In this document: positions 54,662-63,932 of the stretch, piece by piece | Numbering within the stretch: position 1 is the stretch's first letter | Layout: each line of letters starts with the position of its first letter | Assembly (NCBI GenBank): GCA_039821125.1 | Contig: JBCBOR010000017.1 | Location: 1-64,000, forward strand | Length of the DNA: 64,000 bases | Reading direction: 5' to 3' | Source: Thermohalobaculum sp039821125 | GTDB taxonomy: Bacteria; Pseudomonadota; Alphaproteobacteria; Rhodobacterales; Rhodobacteraceae | Program-made: the position numbers and the translations under genes | Notes under the pieces: generated by a model | Told to the model about the DNA's origin: nothing | What the model saw: the letters and a program-made list of their open reading frames with translations, nothing else | Databases searched by the model: none

Positions 54662-54682
54662 CCTCGGCTTGGGCCCCGTGAT

Positions 54683-55123
54683 ATGAGCGGGGCGCAGACT
54701 GACATCCATCGCTGGAACCCCGACAACGTCTGGGGCATCGGCGGATTTCCAATGCACCAGGGCGTGGCCGTGGTGGATGGCGTGACCGTCCACATCACCG
54801 GTCAGGTCGGCTGGACCGCTGATGGTACCCTGGTCGGTCCGGGTGATTCCGGTGCGCAGACCCACAAGGCGTTCGACAATATCGCCGCGATCCTGGCGCC
54901 CGTCGGCGGAACGATCGCCGATCTCGTCTCGCTCACGACCTTCTACGTGTACCCGGACGATATCCCGGCGATCCGGCAGGCCCGAGCCGAGCGCCTGTCA
55001 CCTGAAACAGCACCGATCAGCACCGCCATTCAATGCGCGGGTCTTGTCGCGCCCGACCTGCTGGTCGAGTTGCATGGTATCGCCGTGATCCCGCATGACC
55101 GATTTCACCCGCCCGAGAGCTAG
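54683..55123 (+). CDS. RidA-family protein inside the transporter operon
   Basis: 146 residues. RidA fold: H-I-T-G-Q-V-G-W near residue 40, T-H-K-A-F-D-N-I-A-A-I-L, and F-Y-V-Y region; the usual R-T-T-x-G Arg segment is replaced by S-T-A-I-Q-C-A-G-L, so substrate chemistry may differ from canonical RidA. Placed between permease and ATPase genes, it may protect or modify the imported compound's deamination product. Confidence 0.82.
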   Translation: MSGAQTDIHRWNPDNVWGIGGFPMHQGVAVVDGVTVHITGQVGWTADGTLVGPGDSGAQTHKAFDNIAAILAPVGGTIADLVSLTTFYVYPDDIPAIRQARAERLSPETAPISTAIQCAGLVAPDLLVELHGIAVIPHDRFHPPES

Positions 55124-55138
55124 GAAGATCCGAAAGTG

Positions 55139-55405
55139 ATGAATTATCTATCAGAACTTGGTGACTGGGTGGCACTCGCGGCGGTCTGCATTGCCACCGT
55201 TATGACACTCCATGCGCTGCCTCGGCTAACGACTTGGCTACATCGCCGTCTCAACATCAAGCCACATGGTTTGATCGGCAATACCTTCTATTTTCGAGAT
55301 GGCACGAAAAGCAATGCGGCCGGAAGGGCGACCATCGCCATTCTGGTTGTTCTGACCCAGCTTGGCGCGCTCATACTGCTCTTTGCTTTTCTATTTCTAA
55401 CATGA
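55139..55405 (+). CDS. Small two-helix membrane protein
   Basis: 88 residues from ATG 55139 (a GTG at 55136 is in frame). Hydrophobic helices at about 10-28 and 66-87 with a basic loop between. Base composition is less GC-rich than its neighbours. Unknown function; lies between RidA and the ATPase gene, 37 bp before the latter. Confidence 0.6.
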   Translation: MNYLSELGDWVALAAVCIATVMTLHALPRLTTWLHRRLNIKPHGLIGNTFYFRDGTKSNAAGRATIAILVVLTQLGALILLFAFLFLT

Positions 55406-55442
55406 CGCGCGCTCACCAAATTTGTCCGAGGAGACCCTGGCC

Positions 55443-57512
55443 ATGAATGACCAGACACCGATCCTGGAAGTCGAGGACCTGAACATCTCGTTCTACACCC
55501 GTGCGGGGGAGATCCCGGCGGTCATGGACTTCTCGATGACGGTCATGCCGGGGGAGACGATGGGCCTCGTCGGCGAGTCCGGCTGCGGCAAGTCCACGGT
55601 CAGCCTCGGGATCATGCAGTATCTCGGCAAGAACGGGCGGATCAAATCCGGCTCGATCAAGTTCATGGGCCGGGACATGTCGACGTTCTCGGACGCCGAG
55701 TTGATGGACCTGCGCGGGTCCAAGATCGCGATGGTGTATCAGGAGCCGATGGCGTCCCTGAACCCCGCGATGAAGATCGGGCGCCAGCTCAACGAAGTGC
55801 TGACGGTGCACGAGGGGCTTAGCGAGACCGATGCCGCGAAACGCTCGGCTCAGATGCTGGACGCCGTGCGCCTGCCGGATCCCGACCGGATCATGGGCGC
55901 CTATCCGCATCAGCTTTCGGGCGGGCAGCAGCAACGCGTCGTGATTTCGATGGCGCTGCTCTCCCAGCCGCAATTGCTGCTGCTGGACGAGCCGACCACC
56001 GCTCTGGACGTGACGGTCGAAGCCGGCATCGTCGAACTGGTCAAGGATCTGGCCAAGGAATTCGGCACCTCGATGATCTTCGTCAGCCACAATCTCGGCC
56101 TGATCCTCGAGACCTGCGACCGGATTACGGTGATGTACTCGGGTGAGGCGGTCGAGGAAGGCGATATTGCCACGGTCTTCGACAATATGCGCCATCCCTA
56201 TACCAAGGGGCTGCTGCGCTCGATCCCCGTGCCGGGTGCGGACAAGTACGCACGCCCTCTGGTCGCGATCCCGGGGCAACTGCCCCTACCCCATGAACGC
56301 CCGGTCGGCTGCAATTTCGGGCCTCGCTGCTCGCACTATGTCGAGGAGACCTGCAACGCGGGCCTCATCAAGATGCACGAGGTCGGCACCCGACACTGGT
56401 CGCGTTGTGCCCGGATCGACGAGATCGACTGGAACGCCGACGCCGATGCCGGAGAGGTCGATGAGCCGATCGAGGTCGGCGATGTCGTCGTCTCGGTCAG
56501 CGATCTCAAGAAGCATTACGATGTCTCGACCGGCATGTTCGGCGGCGGTGACAAACGTACCGTGAAGGCGAACGAGGGCCTGAACTTCGATGCGCGCGAG
56601 GCCGAGACGGTGGCTATTGTGGGCGAATCCGGCTGTGGCAAGTCCACCTTCGCCAAGGTGCTGATGGGCCTCGAGACCGCGACCGATGGCCAGGTCAATC
56701 TCGGCAATCTCGACATTGGTCACCTGCCGGTCGAGCAGCGCGACGCCAAGACGGTCTCCTCGGTGCAGATGGTGTTCCAGAACCCGTTCGACACGCTGAA
56801 CCCGTCCATGACCATCGGCGATCAGATCGTCCGCGTGCTGCAACAGTTCGAGATCGGCGACAGCGATCAGGATCGCCAGAACCGGATGCTGGAACTGCTG
56901 GATATGGTCAAGCTGCCGCGCGAATTCGCGAAACGGATGCCGCGCCAGCTCTCGGGCGGGCAGAAACAGCGCATCGGGATCGCGCGCGCCTTTGCCGGAC
57001 GACCCAAGCTGGTGGTGGCGGACGAGCCGGTCTCGGCCCTCGACGTCTCGGTTCAGGCGGCGGTGACGAAACTGCTGACCGACATCCAGCGGGAAAGCCG
57101 GACAACCATGCTGTTCATCTCCCACGATCTTGGCGTCGTGCGGTATCTCTCGGACCGGATCGTCGTGATGTATCTCGGCCGGATCATGGAGCAGGGCACG
57201 ACCGAGGAGATCTTCGCCCCGCCCTATCACCCCTATACCGAGGCGTTGCTATCTGCCGTGCCCGTGGCCGACACCCACGTCAAGAAACGCCACGTGGTGC
57301 TGGAAGGCGAGTTGCCATCGCCACTGAACCCCCTGCCCGGCTGTCCCTTCCAGACGCGTTGCCAGTACGTCATCCCCGGCAAATGCGATCAGGGCGAGGT
57401 CCCGGTGCGCAACATGGGCAACGGTCACCAGATCGCCTGCCACCTGTCGGAGGCGGATCTGAACGCCATGGAGCCGGTGATCGTGGTCGAGGACGCCGCC
57501 GCCGCCGGCTAG
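55443..57512 (+). CDS. Fused dual ABC ATPase (DppD-DppF type)
   Basis: 689 residues from ATG 55443 (GAGGAGA site; a TTG further upstream is not needed). Two nucleotide-binding domains, each with Walker A G-E-S-G-C-G-K-S, signature L-S-G-G-Q and Walker B (L-L-D-E-P and V-A-D-E-P), and each followed by the oligopeptide-transporter C-terminal Cys motif (C-x-F-x-x-R-C type). This single chain would serve both permeases. Confidence 0.93.
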   Translation: MNDQTPILEVEDLNISFYTRAGEIPAVMDFSMTVMPGETMGLVGESGCGKSTVSLGIMQYLGKNGRIKSGSIKFMGRDMSTFSDAELMDLRGSKIAMVYQEPMASLNPAMKIGRQLNEVLTVHEGLSETDAAKRSAQMLDAVRLPDPDRIMGAYPHQLSGGQQQRVVISMALLSQPQLLLLDEPTTALDVTVEAGIVELVKDLAKEFGTSMIFVSHNLGLILETCDRITVMYSGEAVEEGDIATVFDNMRHPYTKGLLRSIPVPGADKYARPLVAIPGQLPLPHERPVGCNFGPRCSHYVEETCNAGLIKMHEVGTRHWSRCARIDEIDWNADADAGEVDEPIEVGDVVVSVSDLKKHYDVSTGMFGGGDKRTVKANEGLNFDAREAETVAIVGESGCGKSTFAKVLMGLETATDGQVNLGNLDIGHLPVEQRDAKTVSSVQMVFQNPFDTLNPSMTIGDQIVRVLQQFEIGDSDQDRQNRMLELLDMVKLPREFAKRMPRQLSGGQKQRIGIARAFAGRPKLVVADEPVSALDVSVQAAVTKLLTDIQRESRTTMLFISHDLGVVRYLSDRIVVMYLGRIMEQGTTEEIFAPPYHPYTEALLSAVPVADTHVKKRHVVLEGELPSPLNPLPGCPFQTRCQYVIPGKCDQGEVPVRNMGNGHQIACHLSEADLNAMEPVIVVEDAAAAG

Positions 57513-59503
57513 GCCGTGCGCCCGGCCGAGACATGGGACAGATCCGTGTGCCCGGCCGATCCGGTCACGGCGGGGGCACGCACCTCGATCGAGAAGGTCG
57601 AGCCCTGATCGGGTACCGATGTCGCATAAAGCCGCCCGCCCATCAGATCGATCAAGGATTGCGCGATTGAAAGGCCGAGGCCCACACCCTCGACCATGCC
57701 GCCGCTCTTGGCGCGGATCTGCTTGAATTTCTCGAAGATCGCGGCGAGCTCTTCCGGCGCAATCCCGCAACCGGTGTCCATGATGTCGATGTGCAGGACC
57801 AGATCACCCTCGTCCCGTGTCGCGTGCGCGGTCACGTCGATCCGACCGGTTTGCGTATATTTCACCGCGTTCGTGATGAGGTTGATCACCACCTGTGACA
57901 ACCGCAGCCCATCGATCATCGCAACAGAACCCATGCTGAGATCGTGATCGAGGCTGAGCTGCAGCTTCTTCTGCTCGGCCCGGGGGCGGATCATGTCCAC
58001 GCAATCGCTAAGCAAAGCGGCCAGATCCGTGGCCTCCGGCTCCAGCACAATCTCCCCGGTCTCGATTGTCGAGATGGCCAGGAGCCCATCGATCAGGTCG
58101 ACCATGTGGCGCCCGGACCGGCACAGCACATCCAGACAGCGCGTCTGATTGTCGTTGAGGGGGCTCTGCCGGATCAGCTCGGCCATACCGAGAACACCGT
58201 GCATCGGCGTGCGCAACTCGTGGCTGACACGGGCGATGAAATCGGACTTCAACCGGTTGGCGTCTTCGGCGTCCTGACGGGCTTGTTCAAGCAAGCGCGC
58301 GCGTTCCTTCTCCTGCGTGATATCACGGTACATGTAGACGGCGTCGCCTTGCTCAAGCTGTGTGCGGCGAATGTTTATCGTGCGTCCGTTCACGAGCGCG
58401 CGTTCGTACTCCACATAGGGCCGCTTCTCGTAGATCGCTGCATCGGCGCGCCGCCGCATCTCCGTCTCCGCGATCTCGGGCGGCAGATCGCGATAGTCGC
58501 TGCTCTGGCGGAAGAATTCGAGGAGATGCATGCCCGTCGACACCGTGTCGGGATCGATCCCCAGAAGCTCCAGAAACTGGTTGTTGTAGACCTCGTGGGT
58601 TCCCTCCTTCGAGAGGAGACTCACGCCATCCTCGATGCTGTCGATAAGGGTTCTCAAAAGCTCGCGCTGGTGTCGGAGTTGATCCTCGGAGGTCTTATCG
58701 CGCACCGTCACGATAACATCGTCACCGGGCAGAATGGTCCGCGTAAACTCGAAGGCCCGACCATCAGACGCTTTCCGGTTCTTGACGACCATGCGGCTCC
58801 CATCGCCATCGTCAGACATGAACGCAATCCGTTCCTTGGCGATGCGGCGCCGTTCCTCGGTCGGCAGGTCACGAAGATCGCCGTGGTTCATCGCGAATTC
58901 GATCGCGGACATGCCCGTGTAGTAGCACTGCTCGTCCATTCCCAGCATCTCGCGATACCGTTTGTTTGAAGCGATAATCCGGTGTTCGGCATCGACCATG
59001 ACAACGCCTTCGGTGACGTTCTCGAGCACGGTGGACAAATAGAGGTTCTGGCGGGCCAATGCCGCGACCGCGTTGCTGATCGATCCTTCCTGATGAACAA
59101 GCGTCACCACCAGATCGCCGCCCATGGTACAGAATGACGTGCTGAGACCATACGTCTCCCGTCTGATGTCCGGCGAGGGGTCGTCCAGGACCATGTCATC
59201 GGCATCGAACTCGTCCACGGAACTCCATGCGATGTCCGACAGATCGCTTGGGAACAGCTCACCGCCCACATCCCCGAGCGGTCCCTCGATCAACCGGTCC
59301 CGCAGGTCGGCCATGGTGAGGCCCGTGGCCAGATAAGCCTCCGGCACACGCAACAGCTTGGCCGCCTGATCATTGGCGCCCATCAGGCGGTTTGACTGAT
59401 CCCATACCAGCACACCTTCCCCGTGCCGGCCGCAGAACCGGATCAGGGACTGTGTCGACACGATCGCCTGTGTCGCGGCGGGCTCGGGGTCTGTCATAGC
59501 CAT
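57509..59503 (-). CDS. Triple-PAS sensor histidine kinase
   Basis: 664 residues, no transmembrane segment. Three PAS domains (about 20-135, 155-270 and 285-397), a coiled linker, HisKA with phospho-acceptor His428 (A-R-V-S-H-E-L-R-T-P), and HATPase with N-L-I-T-N-A-V-K-Y and D-T-G-C-G-I. Cytoplasmic sensing is expected. No receiver domain and no partner response regulator nearby. Its 3' end overlaps the ATPase gene tail by 4 bp (convergent). Confidence 0.92.
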   Translation of the reverse strand: MAMTDPEPAATQAIVSTQSLIRFCGRHGEGVLVWDQSNRLMGANDQAAKLLRVPEAYLATGLTMADLRDRLIEGPLGDVGGELFPSDLSDIAWSSVDEFDADDMVLDDPSPDIRRETYGLSTSFCTMGGDLVVTLVHQEGSISNAVAALARQNLYLSTVLENVTEGVVMVDAEHRIIASNKRYREMLGMDEQCYYTGMSAIEFAMNHGDLRDLPTEERRRIAKERIAFMSDDGDGSRMVVKNRKASDGRAFEFTRTILPGDDVIVTVRDKTSEDQLRHQRELLRTLIDSIEDGVSLLSKEGTHEVYNNQFLELLGIDPDTVSTGMHLLEFFRQSSDYRDLPPEIAETEMRRRADAAIYEKRPYVEYERALVNGRTINIRRTQLEQGDAVYMYRDITQEKERARLLEQARQDAEDANRLKSDFIARVSHELRTPMHGVLGMAELIRQSPLNDNQTRCLDVLCRSGRHMVDLIDGLLAISTIETGEIVLEPEATDLAALLSDCVDMIRPRAEQKKLQLSLDHDLSMGSVAMIDGLRLSQVVINLITNAVKYTQTGRIDVTAHATRDEGDLVLHIDIMDTGCGIAPEELAAIFEKFKQIRAKSGGMVEGVGLGLSIAQSLIDLMGGRLYATSVPDQGSTFSIEVRAPAVTGSAGHTDLSHVSAGRTA

Positions 59504-59709
59504 CTCTGCTGGATTGCAGCGGAGCAGACCACAAACTGGTTAAGGCGCACTAACCCGGCGCCGGTTTTTGCACGCCCCGGTGCGGCTTTGCGTACTCTCT
59601 TGCGCCGCGTGTAAGATGCCTCACAGTTTAGTGCCGCCCCGTGTGGTTCAATCATCGCGCGAGAGCGGATGCCTGAACAGCCTATGGTGACCATAGGAGG
59701 GAGAAGGAC

Positions 59710-61011
59710 ATGACGAGTTTCGATTGGGACGGCCTGCTGCGAGACCACCCGGTATTTCAACCGCTCGACGAAGGGGCGCGCGCCAAACTGCTGGATGGCG
59801 GCATATCGGTCGAGCGTGAGTTCGCCGCAGGCGACATCGTGCTGCGACAGGGGGCGATCGGGTCCTCGGTCTTCGTTGTCGGCAAGGGCCGTGCGGCGGT
59901 GATGCTCGAGCGCAAGGACCGCGAGCCGGTGACGCTCTACACGGTCACGCAAGGCGAACTGCTGGGCGAGATGGCGCTATTCGAGGACCGGCCCCGGGCC
60001 GCGACGGTCGAAGCGACCGAGGCCATGACCGTGCTTGAAATACGCGGCGAGCCGTTTCTCGAGATGCTCAAGGAACGCTCGGAGGTGTCTCTCACATTGC
60101 TGGCGCGGCTCAGCCGGCGGCTGCGATACACCGATCAGAAGGTGCTGGAATGCCGGTTCAGCGGTCTCGACGAATCCGTCACGGTGATGAACGCCAGGAT
60201 CGACGCAGCGCTCGAGGCCGCCGATTCCAAGCTGGCCGCCTCGAAGACCATGTTCGAGCAGACGAACACCCGCTCGAACGAGATCATCAGCAGCGGCCAG
60301 CGGGCAAACACGGCGCTGAAGCTGTTCGTCGGCCTGTTCGCAGCGGTCGGTGGGCTTGGCCTCTGGAACCTCTACGATCAGCGCGAGGCCGTGACCAACA
60401 TCCGGGCCGAGGTGCAGGAGAACCTGACCAAGGTCACAGCCGAGCTGGAGGCGCTCGAGCGCAAGGTCGCCGCCGCCGACCGGTTGCTCGAGGAGACGCA
60501 GCACGCCTCGAACCGGGTGCATGGCATACTCGACCGGGCCGAGGTCGCCAAACTGGTCGACAAGGTCAAGACCCAGCAGTTCACGGCCGATGCCATGGAC
60601 CAGATGGCCGACGTGGTGAAGCACTTCGACCGCGAAGCGGTGGAGGAGCTGTCAAAGGCGCTGAACGCGGTCGTCTATCGCGGCAAGATCTTCCATGACG
60701 AGCTGGGTCAGGTTCTGGCGGATGACCGGGTCACCGACCCGAACGGCGTGATCTTCGTGACGTACTATCAGGCGCTTTCGGCGATCAACAGCGCGGACAG
60801 CGCGTTCGCCGAACTGCTGCGCGATCTCGAAACCCGGATCGATGGCAGCGACGGTCGGATCGATCGGCCCCGCTATGTCGACAACAACACCCGCAGCATC
60901 CTCAAGGCCATGGCAAAAGCGGTGCCCGAGGCGCCGGTCACGCTGGAAGAACGCCATCGCAAGATCGACGCGCTGCTGGATGTGATGAGCGATCTGCGCC
61001 GGAATATCTGA
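59710..61011 (+). CDS. Membrane-anchored cyclic-nucleotide-binding protein with coiled coil
   Basis: 433 residues. N-terminal CNB domain (about 15-135) with phosphate-binding cassette G-E-L-L-G-E-M-A then R-P-R-A-A-T (Arg96), good enough to bind cAMP or cGMP. A helical region follows, then one hydrophobic segment (202-220), a coiled coil (about 230-285) and a helical C-terminal domain. No helix-turn-helix or catalytic domain, so not a CRP-type regulator. Role unknown. Confidence 0.82.
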   Translation: MTSFDWDGLLRDHPVFQPLDEGARAKLLDGGISVEREFAAGDIVLRQGAIGSSVFVVGKGRAAVMLERKDREPVTLYTVTQGELLGEMALFEDRPRAATVEATEAMTVLEIRGEPFLEMLKERSEVSLTLLARLSRRLRYTDQKVLECRFSGLDESVTVMNARIDAALEAADSKLAASKTMFEQTNTRSNEIISSGQRANTALKLFVGLFAAVGGLGLWNLYDQREAVTNIRAEVQENLTKVTAELEALERKVAAADRLLEETQHASNRVHGILDRAEVAKLVDKVKTQQFTADAMDQMADVVKHFDREAVEELSKALNAVVYRGKIFHDELGQVLADDRVTDPNGVIFVTYYQALSAINSADSAFAELLRDLETRIDGSDGRIDRPRYVDNNTRSILKAMAKAVPEAPVTLEERHRKIDALLDVMSDLRRNI

Positions 61012-61032
61012 GGGATCAGGCCGCGCTGAGCC

Positions 61033-61263
61033 TCAGCAGGTCAGGTTCCACCAGACGAGACCCGTAGGCGCGAAGACGTCGTCACCCTCGGGTGCATTGC
61101 GCTCGACGCATTTTTCGAAGTCGCGGCCAACCTCGATCCAGGGCGCGTTATCGCTCTGCCGCTGCAGACAGCAGCCGGAATTCGCCCGCGCCGTATCGGC
61201 AACGACCAGCGAGGCGACAAGAACAATTGCGCCGAGACCGGCCCCGTTTCGCAGATCAATCAT
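61033..61263 (-). CDS. Small secreted Cys-containing protein
   Basis: 76 residues from ATG 61263 with an AGGAGGG site. Signal peptide ends A-R-A near residue 27. The mature part of about 50 residues has four Cys and ends L-T-C, suggesting disulphide bonds in the periplasm. No family recognised. It converges with the CNB-domain gene. Confidence 0.65.
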   Translation of the reverse strand: MIDLRNGAGLGAIVLVASLVVADTARANSGCCLQRQSDNAPWIEVGRDFEKCVERNAPEGDDVFAPTGLVWWNLTC

Positions 61264-61369
61264 CGCACCCTCCTGAACGCGCCACGGGGAAGGATACCGC
61301 ACATCGCCTGCCGCGCACAACCATTGGTAAGTCTGGCCGCCCTCGACACGCTCGATGGTTTTCCGCTTG

Positions 61370-61389
61370 AATTGAACGGATGTTCAATT
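61370..61389. promoter_or_regulatory. Palindromic operator of the TetR/isovaleryl-CoA operon
   Basis: Perfect 8-bp inverted repeat AATTGAAC-GGAT-GTTCAATT, 26 bp before the TetR start. TetR-family regulators usually bind such palindromes over their own promoter. Confidence 0.75.
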
Positions 61390-61415
61390 AACCTCACCCG
61401 AAAAAGGGAGGAGAC

Positions 61416-62039
61416 ATGGCGCGGCGGATCGGATCCGACGGAGCCCGCACCCGCGAGGCCATCCGCGAAGCGGCGACCCGGCTGATCGCGCAGGTCGGCT
61501 ACGAGGCGCTGTCGATGCGCCGGCTGGCCGAGGAGGTCGGACTCGGGGCCGCGGCGCTCTATCGGTACTATCCCAACAAACAGGCCATGCTGTTCAAGCT
61601 GCTCGACACCCATATGGACGAGTTGCTCGCGTGCTGGGCGAAGTCCCGCCAGGGCGCCGCGCCGGATGCGGAACTCGAGGTCTTCACCCGCTTTCATATC
61701 CGCCACCACTGGCCCCGGATCGACAGCCTGTTCCTGAGCTATATGGAACTGCGCAGCCTGACCCCGGAGAATTTCGCCCGGATCGAGGAGAAGCGGAACC
61801 GCTATGATCGCGGGCTGGCGCGGATCCTCGAGGAAGGCCGCCGCGCCGGGCTGTTCGCCGAGATGGACGCAAGGGTGACGGCGCGCGCGATCATCGCGCT
61901 CCTGAACGGGCTGACGACGTGGTATCGCCCGGACGGGCCGATCAGCCGCGAGGCCATCGAGGACATCTACTGGAACATGGTCGCCCGCGTTGTCGGTGCG
62001 CCGCAAGCTGAGGAAAACAGGTGTTTAGAGCGAGCATGA
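61416..62039 (+). CDS. TetR-family regulator of leucine/isovalerate degradation
   Basis: 207 residues. N-terminal TetR helix-turn-helix (about 10-60: L-S-M-R-R-L-A-E-E-V-G-L and A-A-L-Y-R-Y-Y-P-N-K). The C-terminal part resembles the TetR_C ligand domain. Start follows an AGGAG site and the gene overlaps isovaleryl-CoA dehydrogenase by 4 nt, so it is co-transcribed with it. An acyl-CoA or branched-chain signal is expected. Confidence 0.85.
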   Translation: MARRIGSDGARTREAIREAATRLIAQVGYEALSMRRLAEEVGLGAAALYRYYPNKQAMLFKLLDTHMDELLACWAKSRQGAAPDAELEVFTRFHIRHHWPRIDSLFLSYMELRSLTPENFARIEEKRNRYDRGLARILEEGRRAGLFAEMDARVTARAIIALLNGLTTWYRPDGPISREAIEDIYWNMVARVVGAPQAEENRCLERA

Positions 62040-63184
62040 GCTTCGGCCTGCCCGAAGAAATCGAGGCCCTGCAGGAGGCGGTCCACCGGTTCGCGCAGGA
62101 GCGGATTGCGCCGCGCGCGGCCGAGATCGACAGCACCGATACCTGGCCAGAGGGGCTCTGGCAGGAAATGGGTGAGATGGGCCTGCTGGGCGTCACGGTG
62201 CCGGAAGAGTATGGCGGCGCCGATCTTGGCTACCTCGCCCATGCGATCTGCGTCGAGGAACTCGCGCGGGCCTCGGCGTCGGTGTCGCTGTCCTATGGCG
62301 CGCACTCGAACCTCTGCGTCAATCAGATCAAGCTGAACGGCACGCCGGAGCAGAAGGCGCATTATCTGCCCAAGCTTGTCTCGGGCGCGCATGTCGGTGC
62401 GTTGGCGATGTCCGAGCCGGGCGCAGGCTCGGATGTCGTGTCGATGAAGCTCAGGGCGGAAAAGCGCAATGACCACTACCGCCTGAACGGCAACAAGTAC
62501 TGGATCACGAACGGGCCGGTTGCCGATACGCTGGTGGTCTATGCCAAGACAGACCCGGAGGCGGGCAGCCGCGGCATCACGGCCTTTCTGATCGAGAAGG
62601 AGATGGCCGGGTTCTCGACCGGCAAGAAGCTCGACAAGCTGGGGATGCGCGGCTCCTACACTGGCGAGCTGATCTTCGAGGACTGCGAGGTGCCGTTCGA
62701 GAACGTGCTGGGCGAGGAAGGCGGCGGCGTTGCCGTGCTGATGTCGGGTCTCGACTATGAACGCGTGGTCTTGGCCGCCATTGGTCCCGGGATCATGGCC
62801 GCCTGCATGGACGCGGTGATGCCCTACATGCACGAGCGCGAACAGTTCGGAAAACCGATCGGCACCTTCCAGCTGATGCAGGGCAAAATCGCCGACATGT
62901 ACACCGCGATGAACTCGGCGCGGGCTTATGTCTATGCGGTGGCGGCGGCCTGTGACCGGGGCGAGGTCACCCGGCAGGACGCGGCCGCCTGCTGCCTCTA
63001 TGCGTCCGAGAAGGCGATGGAACAGGGCGTGCAGGCGGTGCAGGCCATGGGCGGCGCCGGGTATCTGAACGACAACCCGGTGGGGCGGCTGATGCGCGAT
63101 GCCAAGCTGATGGAGATCGGCGCGGGCACGCAGGAGATCCGGCGCATGCTGATCGGGCGCGAGCTGTTTCAGGCCACCGCCTGA
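62036..63184 (+). CDS. ivd: Isovaleryl-CoA dehydrogenase
   Basis: 382 residues from ATG 62036 (ATGA overlap with the regulator). Acyl-CoA dehydrogenase fold: A-M-S-E-P-G-A-G-S-D, W-I-T-N-G substrate/FAD segments and C-terminal G-T-Q-E-I-R-R. The catalytic base lies in G-L-D-Y-E-R-V-V-L-A, the position used by isovaleryl-CoA dehydrogenase rather than by short- or medium-chain enzymes. It oxidises isovaleryl-CoA to methylcrotonyl-CoA in leucine breakdown. Methylcrotonyl-CoA carboxylase would be expected further right. Confidence 0.9.
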   Translation: MSFGLPEEIEALQEAVHRFAQERIAPRAAEIDSTDTWPEGLWQEMGEMGLLGVTVPEEYGGADLGYLAHAICVEELARASASVSLSYGAHSNLCVNQIKLNGTPEQKAHYLPKLVSGAHVGALAMSEPGAGSDVVSMKLRAEKRNDHYRLNGNKYWITNGPVADTLVVYAKTDPEAGSRGITAFLIEKEMAGFSTGKKLDKLGMRGSYTGELIFEDCEVPFENVLGEEGGGVAVLMSGLDYERVVLAAIGPGIMAACMDAVMPYMHEREQFGKPIGTFQLMQGKIADMYTAMNSARAYVYAVAAACDRGEVTRQDAAACCLYASEKAMEQGVQAVQAMGGAGYLNDNPVGRLMRDAKLMEIGAGTQEIRRMLIGRELFQATA

Positions 63185-63195
63185 CCTGACACGAC

Positions 63196-63220
63196 GGTGC
63201 GTCACGGACGCACCCTACGC
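63196..63220. repeat. Dispersed palindromic repeat (REP-like), copy 2
   Basis: Core GGTGCGTC-ACG-GACGCACC followed by CTACGC, 11 bp after the isovaleryl-CoA dehydrogenase stop. Same core as 5528-5549 and 63908-63932; copies 2 and 3 share 25 bases. Intergenic position and symmetry fit a REP-type element that may also act as a terminator. Confidence 0.8.
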
Positions 63221-63307
63221 GGTGCGCGCCCCTGTGACAGAACGCGGGCTGTCAAGACGGAACGCATCTGCGCCACAAGGGGATGTCGCCACAACCGGGG
63301 TCTGGTC

Positions 63308-63874
63308 ATGCGGTTCTTGCTCGTCACGTCACTGCTGTTTCTTGCGGGCTGCGTCAGTCCGGCGGAACGCGCCCGGGCGCTGAACCCCGACACCCGCCCG
63401 GCGGCAACGGTGGTGATCGGCAGTGCGCTTCTGGTGCCGGGTGAGACAAGGGACGGGACAACCCTGGCCGAGGTGGCAAGCGCTGCGTTCGCCGACCGCC
63501 AGCGCTTCATCCTGCGCGCCACCGGGAACGAGCAGGCCATGGCGCTTCTCTGCAGCGAGAAAGACGCTGTCGACAGTGCAATATGGCGTGAGCAAACCGA
63601 GATCGTACTGCCTGATCTGGTGTTTCTGACGCGGGAGCCTGCTTTGGCCGAAACCGAGATCTGCCAGGCCAGGGACCGCTTTCCCGTGTTCGAGCGGATC
63701 GCGAACTATACCGGCGGGCTGGAGAATTACGCCGACATCTCCGGCGTCTATGCTGTGTGGGCGGAAGACCTGGCGCGGGACAACGCGACCTGGTTTCTGA
63801 ACCACGTCCGCGACAACAGTGCGGCGCTGCTCGCCGGCCCGGCCTACGCGCCGCATTTCCAGGCCCTGCAATAG
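63308..63874 (+). CDS. Putative lipoprotein of unknown function
   Basis: 188 residues from ATG 63308; the longer frame begins in the repeat. Signal with lipobox L-F-L-A-G-C, mature region with two Cys and several aromatic residues. I recognise no family. It lies between two REP copies, so may be an independent unit. Confidence 0.7.
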   Translation: MRFLLVTSLLFLAGCVSPAERARALNPDTRPAATVVIGSALLVPGETRDGTTLAEVASAAFADRQRFILRATGNEQAMALLCSEKDAVDSAIWREQTEIVLPDLVFLTREPALAETEICQARDRFPVFERIANYTGGLENYADISGVYAVWAEDLARDNATWFLNHVRDNSAALLAGPAYAPHFQALQ

Positions 63875-63907
63875 ACCGGCGCGGGATGGGCCGCGACCGT
63901 CCTGAAC

Positions 63908-63932
63908 GGTGCGTCACGGACGCACCCTACGC
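63908..63932. repeat. Dispersed palindromic repeat (REP-like), copy 3
   Basis: Identical over 25 bases to 63196-63220, 33 bp after the lipoprotein stop. The remaining bases to 64000 show no supported gene. Confidence 0.8.
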
